A stretch of 9,016 nt of DNA from Chromatiales bacterium (GCA_024639625.1 JAHEIA010000091.1:1-9016), one strand, 5' to 3'; shown: positions 1 to 6,398, counted from the stretch's first letter. The notes: generated by a model from the sequence alone, not told the origin. Numbers and translations are program-made.

Positions 1-1
1 C

Positions 2-541
2 GGTGCCACCTATCTCGAGATGTTGAATGTCATGGGCGATCGCTTACCCGAGATGGAGGCCGCTGTGAATGCCACCTCCAACAGCTTGGAAAAGCGCATC
101 CGCAAGGAGCTGGGGCAGAAAAAGACCTCCTGGACCCTCCAAGAGCTGCTGCTCGCGGGAAATGACAGCGCCGTCAACAGCGATCGGCCATCGCTGCGCG
201 GACGCTCCGGGATGCGGCTCAGCGACCGCTTTCAGCAGTACTACCAACTGGTGGCTCGCCCGGGTGGTGAGGTGAACTCCTCCCTCGCCGTGGTCGCGTC
301 CGACATCTACCTCGACATGCAGGAGACCTCCCGGCTGATCGCCCGAACCCAGGAGGAAATCAGCCGGGCCACCTTGATGGAGCAATTGAACCAGTCGTTC
401 GGCAGTATAACGCCCGAGATGCAGGAGATCGTCGCCGGGGTGAAATCGATCCTGTTCGGGGAGGACGCCGGCAACGTGCCGGTGGCAGGAGAAGCGGTGC
501 ATCTTCCCGAGCAGGATTACAGCAGCCCGCTGCAACTCTAA
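2..541 (+). CDS. C-terminal part of an unrecognised helical protein (5' end outside window)
   Basis: The frame is open from the first complete codon (base 2) to a TAA at 539-541, so the gene begins outside the window. About 179 residues are visible. The internal ATG at 20 has no convincing ribosome site and is probably not the start. The visible part is hydrophilic and looks largely alpha-helical, with heptad-like stretches near the beginning (LPEMEAAVNATSNSLEKRI) and around the SRLIARTQEEISRATLMEQL segment. No membrane helix, lipobox or catalytic motif is visible. I do not recognise the family. It lies 24 bases upstream of the cysteine-rich lipoprotein gene and reads into the same run, so it is probably the preceding member of the envelope operon. 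It could be the coiled-coil end of a longer protein; the missing N-terminus would decide that. Confidence 0.7.
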   Translation, partial: GATYLEMLNVMGDRLPEMEAAVNATSNSLEKRIRKELGQKKTSWTLQELLLAGNDSAVNSDRPSLRGRSGMRLSDRFQQYYQLVARPGGEVNSSLAVVASDIYLDMQETSRLIARTQEEISRATLMEQLNQSFGSITPEMQEIVAGVKSILFGEDAGNVPVAGEAVHLPEQDYSSPLQL

Positions 542-565
542 AAAGAACCCAGAGGAGACGACGCG

Positions 566-1114
566 ATGAAAATAACCAGAGCCAGCAAGATCTTCCTCGG
601 AGCGGCTCTCGGCGCAACGCTTGGGGCCTGCAACAGCAATCCGTCCCGAGCGCCGACCTGTCAACCGCCGCAGGGGCACAATCTCGACCAGGCCATGGGA
701 AGCGCCCGCTTCGACCTGGGCACAGGATGCGCGACCGAGTTCGATGGCTATTTCAACCGCTTGCTGAGCATCGCCGAGGGGGATCCGCAGAAAGAAAACA
801 AGGCGAAATTCAGTGACTTTCTGTTATGGGCGAACGATGAAGACCTCTTGAGCAAGCGACAGGCGCGCTCGCTCTATACCCGTTACTTCGGTGTCAAGTA
901 TGTATCCATGCAAGGCGACTACAGCGTCTGTTCGGAGACATGCCCGCAGCAAACCGAGGTGCTTCAGGATATGCGCGACGAGTTGGCAGACAAAGAGCGC
1001 GGATTACTCAAAATCAGTGACGACCGGCGCTCATACCACCGTGCGCACGAACTCTACCGCGAGGCCGAGCTGGTCCTCGAGGCCACTTGTGCCGCCTGCG
1101 GTCCCCTCGAGTAA
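566..1114 (+). CDS. Cysteine-rich outer-membrane lipoprotein, unknown family
   Basis: The 182-residue product begins with a short basic start, a hydrophobic stretch and a lipobox LGAC ending at Cys22, followed by Asn23. It should be lipidated and, by the usual +2 rule, sent to the outer membrane. The start is supported by AGGAG at 553-557, eight bases before the ATG. The mature part is mostly helical and carries Cys32, Cys55, a CxxxC pair (Cys122/Cys126) and a CxxC pair (Cys175/Cys178). In the periplasm these are likely to form disulfides, though metal binding cannot be excluded. Hydrophilic helices around residues 58-110 and 130-172 suggest a small helical domain with no catalytic motif I know. 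The gene sits 6 bases before the channel-like membrane protein, so it may be an outer-membrane partner of that complex. The lipoprotein call is firm; the function is unknown. Confidence 0.85.
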   Translation: MKITRASKIFLGAALGATLGACNSNPSRAPTCQPPQGHNLDQAMGSARFDLGTGCATEFDGYFNRLLSIAEGDPQKENKAKFSDFLLWANDEDLLSKRQARSLYTRYFGVKYVSMQGDYSVCSETCPQQTEVLQDMRDELADKERGLLKISDDRRSYHRAHELYREAELVLEATCAACGPLE

Positions 1115-1120
1115 CGCCTG

Positions 1121-1789
1121 ATGCCTGCAGAACGGGGAGGAAGCTTCTTGCGGGGCCTTTTCCTTGGCATGGTGCTGAGCCTTGGATTGGGGCTTGTCAT
1201 GGTCTACCTGCTGGTCGCGCTGGGCATCCTGTCGGTCTCCCTGCTACGCGTACCCGAGGTGCAACTATTGGTCTTTTGGACGCAGCGCAATCTCGGCCTC
1301 TCGGTGCTTCCGTTCGGCCTCACGCTAGTGCTCTATGCGCGGAGCCTGCGCAGGCTCGCCCAGCGGCTTGACGCGGACCGGCCGCAGGAGGAGATCGTCC
1401 AGCTCGAGCACCTGACCGACGTTTGGATCAGCCTGTTTTTCGGCATCGGTGTGATCTGGACCGCCATCGGCATGCGCAGCGCCCTGCTCTACGCCCTGGG
1501 CGATGCACAGGTGATCGCCGAGGCCGGTGCATTCACGGTGCTGCAGCGGCTGGTGGACGGGGGTATATTGACCGCACTTTCCACCACCATCCTCGGTGGC
1601 GCTGGCGGTTACCTGATGCGCCTCGGAAAGACCTTTTTTGTCGGTGTTCGTCTGAATCGCTACTATGGCGATCAGGAACAGCGAGCGACCGGCAAGCTGG
1701 AGCGGCTGCTCGGCGAGATCCGCGATTCGCTTCACCGGCTCCCCGCCTGGCCGACTGACGCAGCAAAATCACCAAGGGCGCACCGATGA
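1121..1789 (+). CDS. MotA/TolQ/ExbB-like inner-membrane channel (stator) protein
   Basis: This 222-residue protein has four predicted membrane helices at roughly 10-40, 48-72, 102-126 and 147-170. Helix 3 contains the stretch G108 to G117 with Thr114, resembling the GxxGTVxG signature of TolQ and ExbB. Helix 4 (AL then S-T-T, Thr151, Thr155, Thr156, followed by a glycine-rich stretch and a basic exit) resembles the second channel helix of that family (ALxxTAxGL). Members pair with ExbD/TolR/MotB proteins and convert ion flow into motion. It lacks the large cytoplasmic loop of TolQ, and the C-terminus (from 171) is a short basic cytoplasmic helix. The next gene supplies a suitable single-pass partner and overlaps it by 4 bases. 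The start is uncertain: the ATG at 1121 has a poor ribosome site, while GGGGAGGA (1134-1141) stands 6-7 bases before a TTG at 1148, which would give 213 residues. Family membership is inferred from motif and context. Confidence 0.72.
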   Translation: MPAERGGSFLRGLFLGMVLSLGLGLVMVYLLVALGILSVSLLRVPEVQLLVFWTQRNLGLSVLPFGLTLVLYARSLRRLAQRLDADRPQEEIVQLEHLTDVWISLFFGIGVIWTAIGMRSALLYALGDAQVIAEAGAFTVLQRLVDGGILTALSTTILGGAGGYLMRLGKTFFVGVRLNRYYGDQEQRATGKLERLLGEIRDSLHRLPAWPTDAAKSPRAHR

Positions 1790-2793
1790 TCGGACACGGG
1801 CCGGGCCGCCATCTTCGCTTCCCGGGTCGCAGACCCACCTCGGATACGGAATCGCTGCAAACCGATGTGATGCGCTTCATGGCGATTCTCGGTCTCTGCC
1901 TGACCGCGGTCTTCGCCCTCGTGCGCAGCATCCCCCAGCCGCTCGAAGCAAGCCCGCCCGAGCCGGCGGCAAATCCCGATCTGCTGCGCCAAGTGAGCGC
2001 GCGGCAATTGCGGCTCAGCACATTGGAGCAGCAGGCGGCGCTGGCGAAGGATCGTCTGCAGGAGAAACAGAACGGCATCGCGCAGGCGGAGGTTGCGTTG
2101 ACGGAAGTGCAAAGCCGACTCCGCGCCGTCCTGGCGAGTGAGGAACGGACGCGAAAAGAACAGGATCTGGCCCGCGCGGAGATGCACCGCCTGAACCGGG
2201 AGTTAGCGCGAGAGCAACAGCGCGTCACCGCCGCCGAGCGGACCACGCGCCACCGGGAGCGGCAACTAGCGGATACGGAGCGTCTACTCCAAGAGACCCG
2301 GGAGGAACTTACAAGGCAAGCAACGATCGAGCGGTCGTTGGAGCCTGTTACCCCCGAGCCCATCCCTCCCGCCGACAAGAGGCAACCAGCACCTCGCGGA
2401 CCCGTTGCCGCCCCAGCAGAATCGGGCTTCGTCCTGCGCTTCGAGTCCGACTCCGCCCTGGACCGACTGCTGCGAACCCGCAGCGCCCGCTTCTTTGCCA
2501 TGCTGGGCACGCAGGCTTGGAGCCTGACTCTGCGGGGTCCGCGGCCGATCTTTACTGAAGACGCCTTCCCGCGCCGGTTCTACGAGATGTCCCCGGCGAC
2601 GGTTCCGCCATCGTACCGACAGGCGCTTCGGCTAGCGGCTGGAGCAACGTCCCCGCAACCCGTTGTCTGGGGGGTGGAGTTGCCGGCCTCCGTCGAGCAC
2701 AGCGTGACGGCCCTGATGCGTAACGCCGCCGGAGGCGTCCTGGTGATCGGCGGCGACGGGGCCGTGGACTTAACCCGAGGGCAAACTCAGTGA
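1786..2793 (+). CDS. ExbD/TolR/MotB-like single-pass protein with long coiled coil
   Basis: The 335-residue product has an arginine-rich N-terminus, one membrane helix at about 28-48, a predicted coiled coil from about 68 to 182, a proline-rich linker (186-212) and a globular C-terminal region (about 213-330). Asp27 lies directly at the start of the helix in the context TDVM, matching the V-D-V-M context of the ion-carrying Asp in ExbD, TolR and MotB. The basic N-terminus predicts a cytoplasmic tail and a periplasmic C-terminus, the ExbD topology. The coiled coil is long enough to reach toward the peptidoglycan. The C-terminal region shows none of the OmpA-type peptidoglycan-binding motifs of MotB and is not recognised. 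The ATG overlaps the stop of the channel-like gene (ATGA), and AAGGG lies about 8 bases upstream. It probably forms a stator with the preceding protein. The stator call is inference from Asp, topology and pairing. Confidence 0.68.
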   Translation: MIGHGPGRHLRFPGRRPTSDTESLQTDVMRFMAILGLCLTAVFALVRSIPQPLEASPPEPAANPDLLRQVSARQLRLSTLEQQAALAKDRLQEKQNGIAQAEVALTEVQSRLRAVLASEERTRKEQDLARAEMHRLNRELAREQQRVTAAERTTRHRERQLADTERLLQETREELTRQATIERSLEPVTPEPIPPADKRQPAPRGPVAAPAESGFVLRFESDSALDRLLRTRSARFFAMLGTQAWSLTLRGPRPIFTEDAFPRRFYEMSPATVPPSYRQALRLAAGATSPQPVVWGVELPASVEHSVTALMRNAAGGVLVIGGDGAVDLTRGQTQ

Positions 2794-4196
2794 TACGGCG
2801 CTGGCACCGTTTATCGCTGCTAGTGGTAGTGCTGCTGATGAGTGCATGCGCTCTCCAGCCGACGGATCTCGGCACCGATGAGCGCCCCAGGTCTTCCCTG
2901 CAACGCTGGGTCGACCAGGACCTCGGCCCCTATCTGGCGACACAGCTCAGCACCCAGCCGCGCTTCCGTGACGAACCGGTTGCCCTGGTGAAGCTGAGCG
3001 GCTCCGAGATCCAACCCAGAATCGACGGCTTAACGCAAAGTATGCGGCTGCAGATCAGAGACCAGCTTCTGAACACGCCGGGAGTGACCTTACCCTGGCT
3101 GGCCTCGCATCCGGAAGCACAGCACCATCGTAGACTGGACCTGGTCTCCTGCAGGAATATCCGCGAATCCCCCTATTACATCGGCATCGAGATCAGCGAA
3201 ACCGTAGACAACCGGTTTCGAGTATCGGTGCGCGCACTGGACCGGCGGGCCGGCGAATGGGTCAGCGGCTTCGGCATGACCTGGCAGGGGAACCTTTCCG
3301 CGAGCGAGACCGAGGCACTGGGGCAAAACCAGCCAGACCAGGCGTTGCGCGGCCTCCGGGTGTTGCCGTTCCAGCGGGACGAAAGCGACTTGGCGGCAGA
3401 CTACCTGGCGCACAACTTAAGCTGTCTGCTGCAGCAGCAAGACGAGGATGATCTTGTGTTGTACGTTGATCACGCGCCGGCCGACCTACCTTTGCTCTCC
3501 GCCACGCTGCGTCTCATCGGCAACCATCTTTCCCGCTATCGCGAGGTCCGCATCACGGACGATGCACGCGAAGCAACATTCCTCCTGCAGGGTGAAGCCC
3601 ACGAGATCCAATCAGGGCTGTATCAGGTTTGGATCGCTCTGAAGCCGCGAGACAGTGGCACCCACCTCTCGGGGATGGACACCGCCGCCTATCTGGCCAC
3701 CGGATCACGCAGCCGCAACAAACCACCCGATGCCACACAGCGGCCGGACACGCCCCTGCTCTCCCTGCTGCCCGCCAGGGGCCACTGCGCTCGGCGCAGC
3801 GCAGCGGACGAATCCTGTTATCGGCTGGAACTCGCACTGCGTCGCACCGAACGCGTGTTTCTGATTTCGCACAGTCTGGAACAGGGTGTGGTGCGCCTGT
3901 TGCCCGGCGCCTGCGAACAGCGGTTGGAACCCCTGAATTTCCCTTCAGGAGTGTCTGGTTTCCGCCTGCGCCGCCTACCGCTCTTCGCGGAGGCCACCCT
4001 GTACACGATCGCGGTCAATGGCGCAGAGCTCGGCGAACGCTTCGCGCAACATCTGAGCGAACTGCCCGATGGTTGCCGAACACCATCAGCGCCAACCCTC
4101 CCCGGCAATCTCCTGGGTCCATGGCTGGACCGCCTGGATCACATGGTCGAGCAGCATGCCGACCGGGTTGCCTGGGCCGCAAACCGCATACCGTAG
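2790..4196 (+). CDS. Lipoprotein with CsgG/FlgO-like and DUF4384-like regions
   Basis: The 468-residue product starts at GTG (2790), overlapping the previous stop as GTGA, with a GAGGG ribosome site about 8 bases upstream. It has a hydrophobic signal and a lipobox MSAC ending at Cys20, followed by Ala21, so it is likely an outer-membrane lipoprotein. Residues about 38-170 (a W..DLGPYLATQL start, then PRF and a VALVKLSG strand and an arginine-rich helix before LPW) resemble the CsgG/FlgO/LpoB type of periplasmic fold. A second alpha/beta segment covers about 190-290. Residues about 343-420 (ERVFLISHSLEQGVVRLLPG, then SGFRLRRLPLFAEATLYTIA) look like a DUF4384 domain, whose usual pattern is a strand, an x-G-x-V-x-x-L-x-P turn and later strands. 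A low-complexity linker (304-325) separates the halves. It may be the outer-membrane dock of the machine. The lipoprotein call is firm; the domain names are by eye. Confidence 0.75.
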   Translation: MIRRWHRLSLLVVVLLMSACALQPTDLGTDERPRSSLQRWVDQDLGPYLATQLSTQPRFRDEPVALVKLSGSEIQPRIDGLTQSMRLQIRDQLLNTPGVTLPWLASHPEAQHHRRLDLVSCRNIRESPYYIGIEISETVDNRFRVSVRALDRRAGEWVSGFGMTWQGNLSASETEALGQNQPDQALRGLRVLPFQRDESDLAADYLAHNLSCLLQQQDEDDLVLYVDHAPADLPLLSATLRLIGNHLSRYREVRITDDAREATFLLQGEAHEIQSGLYQVWIALKPRDSGTHLSGMDTAAYLATGSRSRNKPPDATQRPDTPLLSLLPARGHCARRSAADESCYRLELALRRTERVFLISHSLEQGVVRLLPGACEQRLEPLNFPSGVSGFRLRRLPLFAEATLYTIAVNGAELGERFAQHLSELPDGCRTPSAPTLPGNLLGPWLDRLDHMVEQHADRVAWAANRIP

Positions 4197-4208
4197 GGGG
4201 AGTTCCGG

Positions 4209-4790
4209 ATGTTCAAGGCTTTGGGATTTTTCCTCGGCGCCTGCCTTACGGGCGTCGGATTCCTTGTCGCATTGCGCCCGGAGCCGGCGGTGGAGACCCT
4301 GAATCGGGCGACCGAGGGCATCCTACGGGTGCTCGCGTCAAGAATGCCCCCGCAAGATACCGGCCACTTGCCGCTCGCCGCGCCAAGGAACCCGGGCGAC
4401 TCGGACTTGGAAAAGCCCCCGGTCGAGGCGCCCCTGAATCGGCCTTCCCCCGACGCCGAGCCCGCTCCGCTGAATGCGGCCACAGCAGTCCCGGCAGCGC
4501 AGGGAGAAGAACCCGCGGAGGAAGACGCGGAAGCAGATGCGGAGACCGGGTTTCACCCGGCCGCACCGACGCGCCAGCTATTCTGGAGTGCATTCCGCAG
4601 CGAGCTCGCGGCCCGGGGATTCGCCAAGCGTCTGTATGCGTCCACCGCGGTCGATGTCGATGTGGTTCGCGTATCCCCGGCGCAGTTCCGGGTAGCCTTC
4701 GATTTCCGGGACCAAGCGCACCGCCGTTACCTGATCACCAGGATCGAGGAGGTGACCGGCCTGGAGTTGCATCTGGACGAAAGCCGATGA
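4209..4790 (+). CDS. Inner-membrane-anchored protein with SPOR-like C-terminal domain
   Basis: The 193-residue product has an N-terminal hydrophobic segment (about 2-22) that lacks a clear cleavage or lipid site and is probably an uncleaved anchor. A proline- and acid-rich linker follows (about 46-120, with a Glu/Asp/Ala run near 99-113). The C-terminal domain (about 123-191) alternates F/W helix, strand, helix, strand: FWSAFRSELAARGFAKRL, then VDVDVVRVSPAQFRVAFDF, then YLITRIEEVTGLELHL. This is the beta-alpha-beta layout of SPOR domains, which bind denuded septal glycan, although sequence alone is not enough to claim binding. A GGGGGAG run (4196-4202) precedes the ATG by six bases. The gene follows the large lipoprotein by 12 bases and overlaps the lytic transglycosylase by 4. 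A role in placing or tethering the hydrolase to the wall is plausible. Confidence 0.7.
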   Translation: MFKALGFFLGACLTGVGFLVALRPEPAVETLNRATEGILRVLASRMPPQDTGHLPLAAPRNPGDSDLEKPPVEAPLNRPSPDAEPAPLNAATAVPAAQGEEPAEEDAEADAETGFHPAAPTRQLFWSAFRSELAARGFAKRLYASTAVDVDVVRVSPAQFRVAFDFRDQAHRRYLITRIEEVTGLELHLDESR

Positions 4791-5599
4791 TGCATCGTCT
4801 GCTGCGGGTAATAGTATGTTGCGCCGCCATCGCCAACGCGCAGTCAGGCGCGGCTGGCGCCAAGCCCGCACCAGACACGGATCTCGAGGACCGCTGGCGG
4901 GTCGCCCTGGCGGAATCCAAGGCTGCGGTACCGGCGACCCGGTTCCCTTACGCCCACTGTTTCCGGCGCGCCGCAAAAGTCCACGGTGTTTCGCAAGGCT
5001 TGTTGATCGCGGTGGCGCGCGGTGAAAGCGCATTCGACCCGCAGGCCCGATCGAACGCCAACGCGTACGGACTGATGCAGATCCAATGGCCACAGACCGC
5101 GCGGCACCTGGGCATCCAGGACCGCCAGGACCTGCTCGACCCCTGCACCAACGTCGACGCCGGAGCGCGTTACCTGAAACAGCTGTTGCAGCGCTATCAG
5201 GGCAACGCACATCGCGCGCTTGCCGCATACAACTACGGCCCGTCTCGGATTGCCGTCGACTCCACCCCTTTGCCCAAGGGCGCGGCCTGGTACAGCGGGT
5301 ACGTGTTCAGGCACCTCGATTTCGTCCTGCGGAACTCCACCGACAGAGAGCTTCGGGAGGTCGCCGCAGCGCCGACACCTGGGCAGCAGATCCTCGTAAC
5401 GCGTTTCCTCCGACCGTACCGCGCCGCCGCGCTCGTCGCCCATCTGCAACCGGCGTTCGGCAGTATACGGATCGACTGGTTCCGCCGTCCCGCGGGAGGG
5501 TTCGATGTCGTGATGCTGGCGGAGTCCTCAACCCAGCTACAGCAAGGGAGACGGCTGCTGGCGCAATGGGGCTTCGCACCACAGGAGGATCCGCTATGA
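4787..5599 (+). CDS. Exported lytic transglycosylase (SLT family 1) with SPOR-like tail
   Basis: The 270-residue protein has an N-terminal signal (about 1-19, ending ANAQS). The SLT domain spans about 53-185 and contains the catalytic Glu80 in ARGESAFDP, the GLMQI motif at 95-99 and AYNYG at 147-151. These are hallmarks of family 1 lytic transglycosylases, which cut glycan strands with formation of 1,6-anhydromuramic ends. A second domain (about 200-265: a QILVTRF strand, L..AFGSIRIDWF, and a GGFDVVML strand followed by a helix) is again SPOR-like, echoing the preceding gene. The same reading frame is open far upstream, but the first part overlaps other genes in the wrong frame. The ATG at 4787 overlaps the previous stop (ATGA) and leads straight into the signal, so it is the natural start. 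It is probably the wall-cutting component of the system. Confidence 0.9.
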   Translation: MMHRLLRVIVCCAAIANAQSGAAGAKPAPDTDLEDRWRVALAESKAAVPATRFPYAHCFRRAAKVHGVSQGLLIAVARGESAFDPQARSNANAYGLMQIQWPQTARHLGIQDRQDLLDPCTNVDAGARYLKQLLQRYQGNAHRALAAYNYGPSRIAVDSTPLPKGAAWYSGYVFRHLDFVLRNSTDRELREVAAAPTPGQQILVTRFLRPYRAAALVAHLQPAFGSIRIDWFRRPAGGFDVVMLAESSTQLQQGRRLLAQWGFAPQEDPL

Positions 5600-6003
5600 T
5601 GAGCATGGCTACACGTAGCGCAGTCACGTTATTGTGCTGCCTGACCGGAACCGCACCAGCGAAAGGACTGGATGGATACCGTGATTACGCTTCAGTCGTA
5701 AAGGTCGACCCGATCATCGAAGGCCGCCATCAGTACGCGACCCGAACGACCTGCGAAGATGCACGCTGGGCCAGCGCAGAAAACACCGCTATCGCGTCGA
5801 GCATCGGCCGGGACATCCGCAGACAAAGAAGCCGATGGTCGAGCCCGCCGAGCTGCGGCTCGATCGAGGAGCAGGATTTCCAGAAACGCATCCTGGGCTA
5901 TTGGGTGACCTACCGCTACCAGGGACACACGCAAACCAAGCGACTGTCCTACGATCCCGGGGACCGGCTGCCGGTGAGCATCCGTCTTACGCCGCTGCAA
6001 TGA
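5596..6003 (+). CDS. Exported YcfJ-like domain protein lacking glycine zipper
   Basis: The 135-residue product has a hydrophobic signal (about 4-22) and then a soluble domain. It matches the C-terminal half of YcfJ/17-kDa-antigen-type proteins. The opening V.KVDPIIEG resembles the usual V(D/E)V.P(I/V)xE start, and the end (GYWVTYRYQGHTQTKRLSYD followed by PGDRLPVSIRL) resembles their closing GYxVTYxYxGxxxxxxxxxDPGxRxxVxV motif. YcfJ-type proteins normally carry an Ala/Gly glycine-zipper pair between the two halves. Here that segment is replaced by a polar stretch (55-85, many Arg/Ser). Cys53 and Cys87 may form a disulfide. AGGAGG (5583-5588) gives a good ribosome site seven bases before the ATG, which overlaps the previous stop. 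It ends the operon. Start 5596 is chosen over 5599 by spacing and coupling. Confidence 0.8.
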   Translation: MMSMATRSAVTLLCCLTGTAPAKGLDGYRDYASVVKVDPIIEGRHQYATRTTCEDARWASAENTAIASSIGRDIRRQRSRWSSPPSCGSIEEQDFQKRILGYWVTYRYQGHTQTKRLSYDPGDRLPVSIRLTPLQ

Positions 6004-6105
6004 ACGCTGGGGCGCCCCGCGCTAGCGGCCGTACCCTATTCTTGAAAGGATCTTCTCAGCACGGCTGCTACCGAGCCAAAGCTGCCGCGACCGGGTCCGC
6101 CTTCC

Positions 6106-6366
6106 CTATTCCTCCGAGCCCTTCTTCGTCTGCCCGGTGTAGCCGCGCATCGCGCCACCCATGACCTTCTGCAGCAGGTCCATCGACTGCAGCGACTGCG
6201 TAAGAAAGGGCCTCATCAGACTCAGAGGATCGTACCCCTCCGCACCGGACTTCATCTGTGCACGGATCTGCTCGAACATCTCTTGCTGGAACTTTTCGAC
6301 GTCGGGCCAGCCCATGAGCTTGCGCAATTCCTCCGGCGTGACATCTGCTTCGATATTGAATTTCAT
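6106..6366 (-). CDS. DUF6489 family protein
   Basis: Read on the minus strand, this 86-residue product begins MKFNIEADVTPEELRKLMGW and continues with PDVEKFQQEMF. That fits DUF6489, small proteobacterial proteins opening with M-K-x-N-x-x-x-D-x-T-P-E-E and a later PDV motif. The tail is helical with a Gly/Met stretch (residues 66-75). No function is established for the family. The ATG (complement of 6364-6366) has a strong ribosome site, AGGAG (complement of 6372-6376), so the longer frame starting at 6465 is rejected. It ends at a TAG at 6106-6108, about 100 bases from the end of the operon, and is convergent with it. It diverges from the GFA gene across about 97 bases. Confidence 0.8.
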   Translation of the reverse strand: MKFNIEADVTPEELRKLMGWPDVEKFQQEMFEQIRAQMKSGAEGYDPLSLMRPFLTQSLQSMDLLQKVMGGAMRGYTGQTKKGSEE

Positions 6367-6398
6367 GCTTTCTCCTCGCAATCGGCACGCAGCCCGGC

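Larger units (their letters stand above)
2..6003 (+). other. Putative operon of eight genes for a stator-driven envelope/peptidoglycan machine
   Basis: Eight consecutive + strand genes have inter-gene distances of 24, 6, -4, -4, 12, -4 and -4 bases. The overlaps are ATGA at 1786, GTGA at 2790, ATGA at 4787 and ATGA at 5596, which favour translational coupling. Every product whose location can be read is in or exported across the inner membrane: two lipoproteins, a multi-pass channel-like protein, a single-pass ExbD-like protein, an anchored SPOR-like protein, an exported lytic transglycosylase and an exported small protein. The operon promoter is not visible, so it must lie upstream of the window or before the first, truncated gene. 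Operon membership is well supported by spacing; the joint function is inferred. Confidence 0.75.

Noticed and set aside
1533..2510. Long minus-strand open frame opposite the channel and coiled-coil genes
   Set aside because: Composition is Arg/Ser-rich as expected for a GC-rich antisense shadow, and the plus-strand genes have starts, overlaps and domain features.
1121..2793. Zorya-type anti-phage defence (ZorAB)
   Set aside because: The channel/Asp-protein pair is reminiscent, but no ZorC/D/E-like nuclease or helicase gene is present; the neighbours are wall and lipoprotein genes.
3629..4786. Upstream open extension of the lytic transglycosylase frame (would give 656 residues)
   Set aside because: It overlaps the lipoprotein and SPOR-like genes in another frame, is arginine/proline-rich without motifs, and the ATG at 4787 directly precedes a signal peptide.
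6005..6028. Palindromes GGGGCGCCCC and CCGC-GCTA-GCGG after the operon
   Set aside because: Neither has a U-tract and the stems are short, so a terminator call is not supported.
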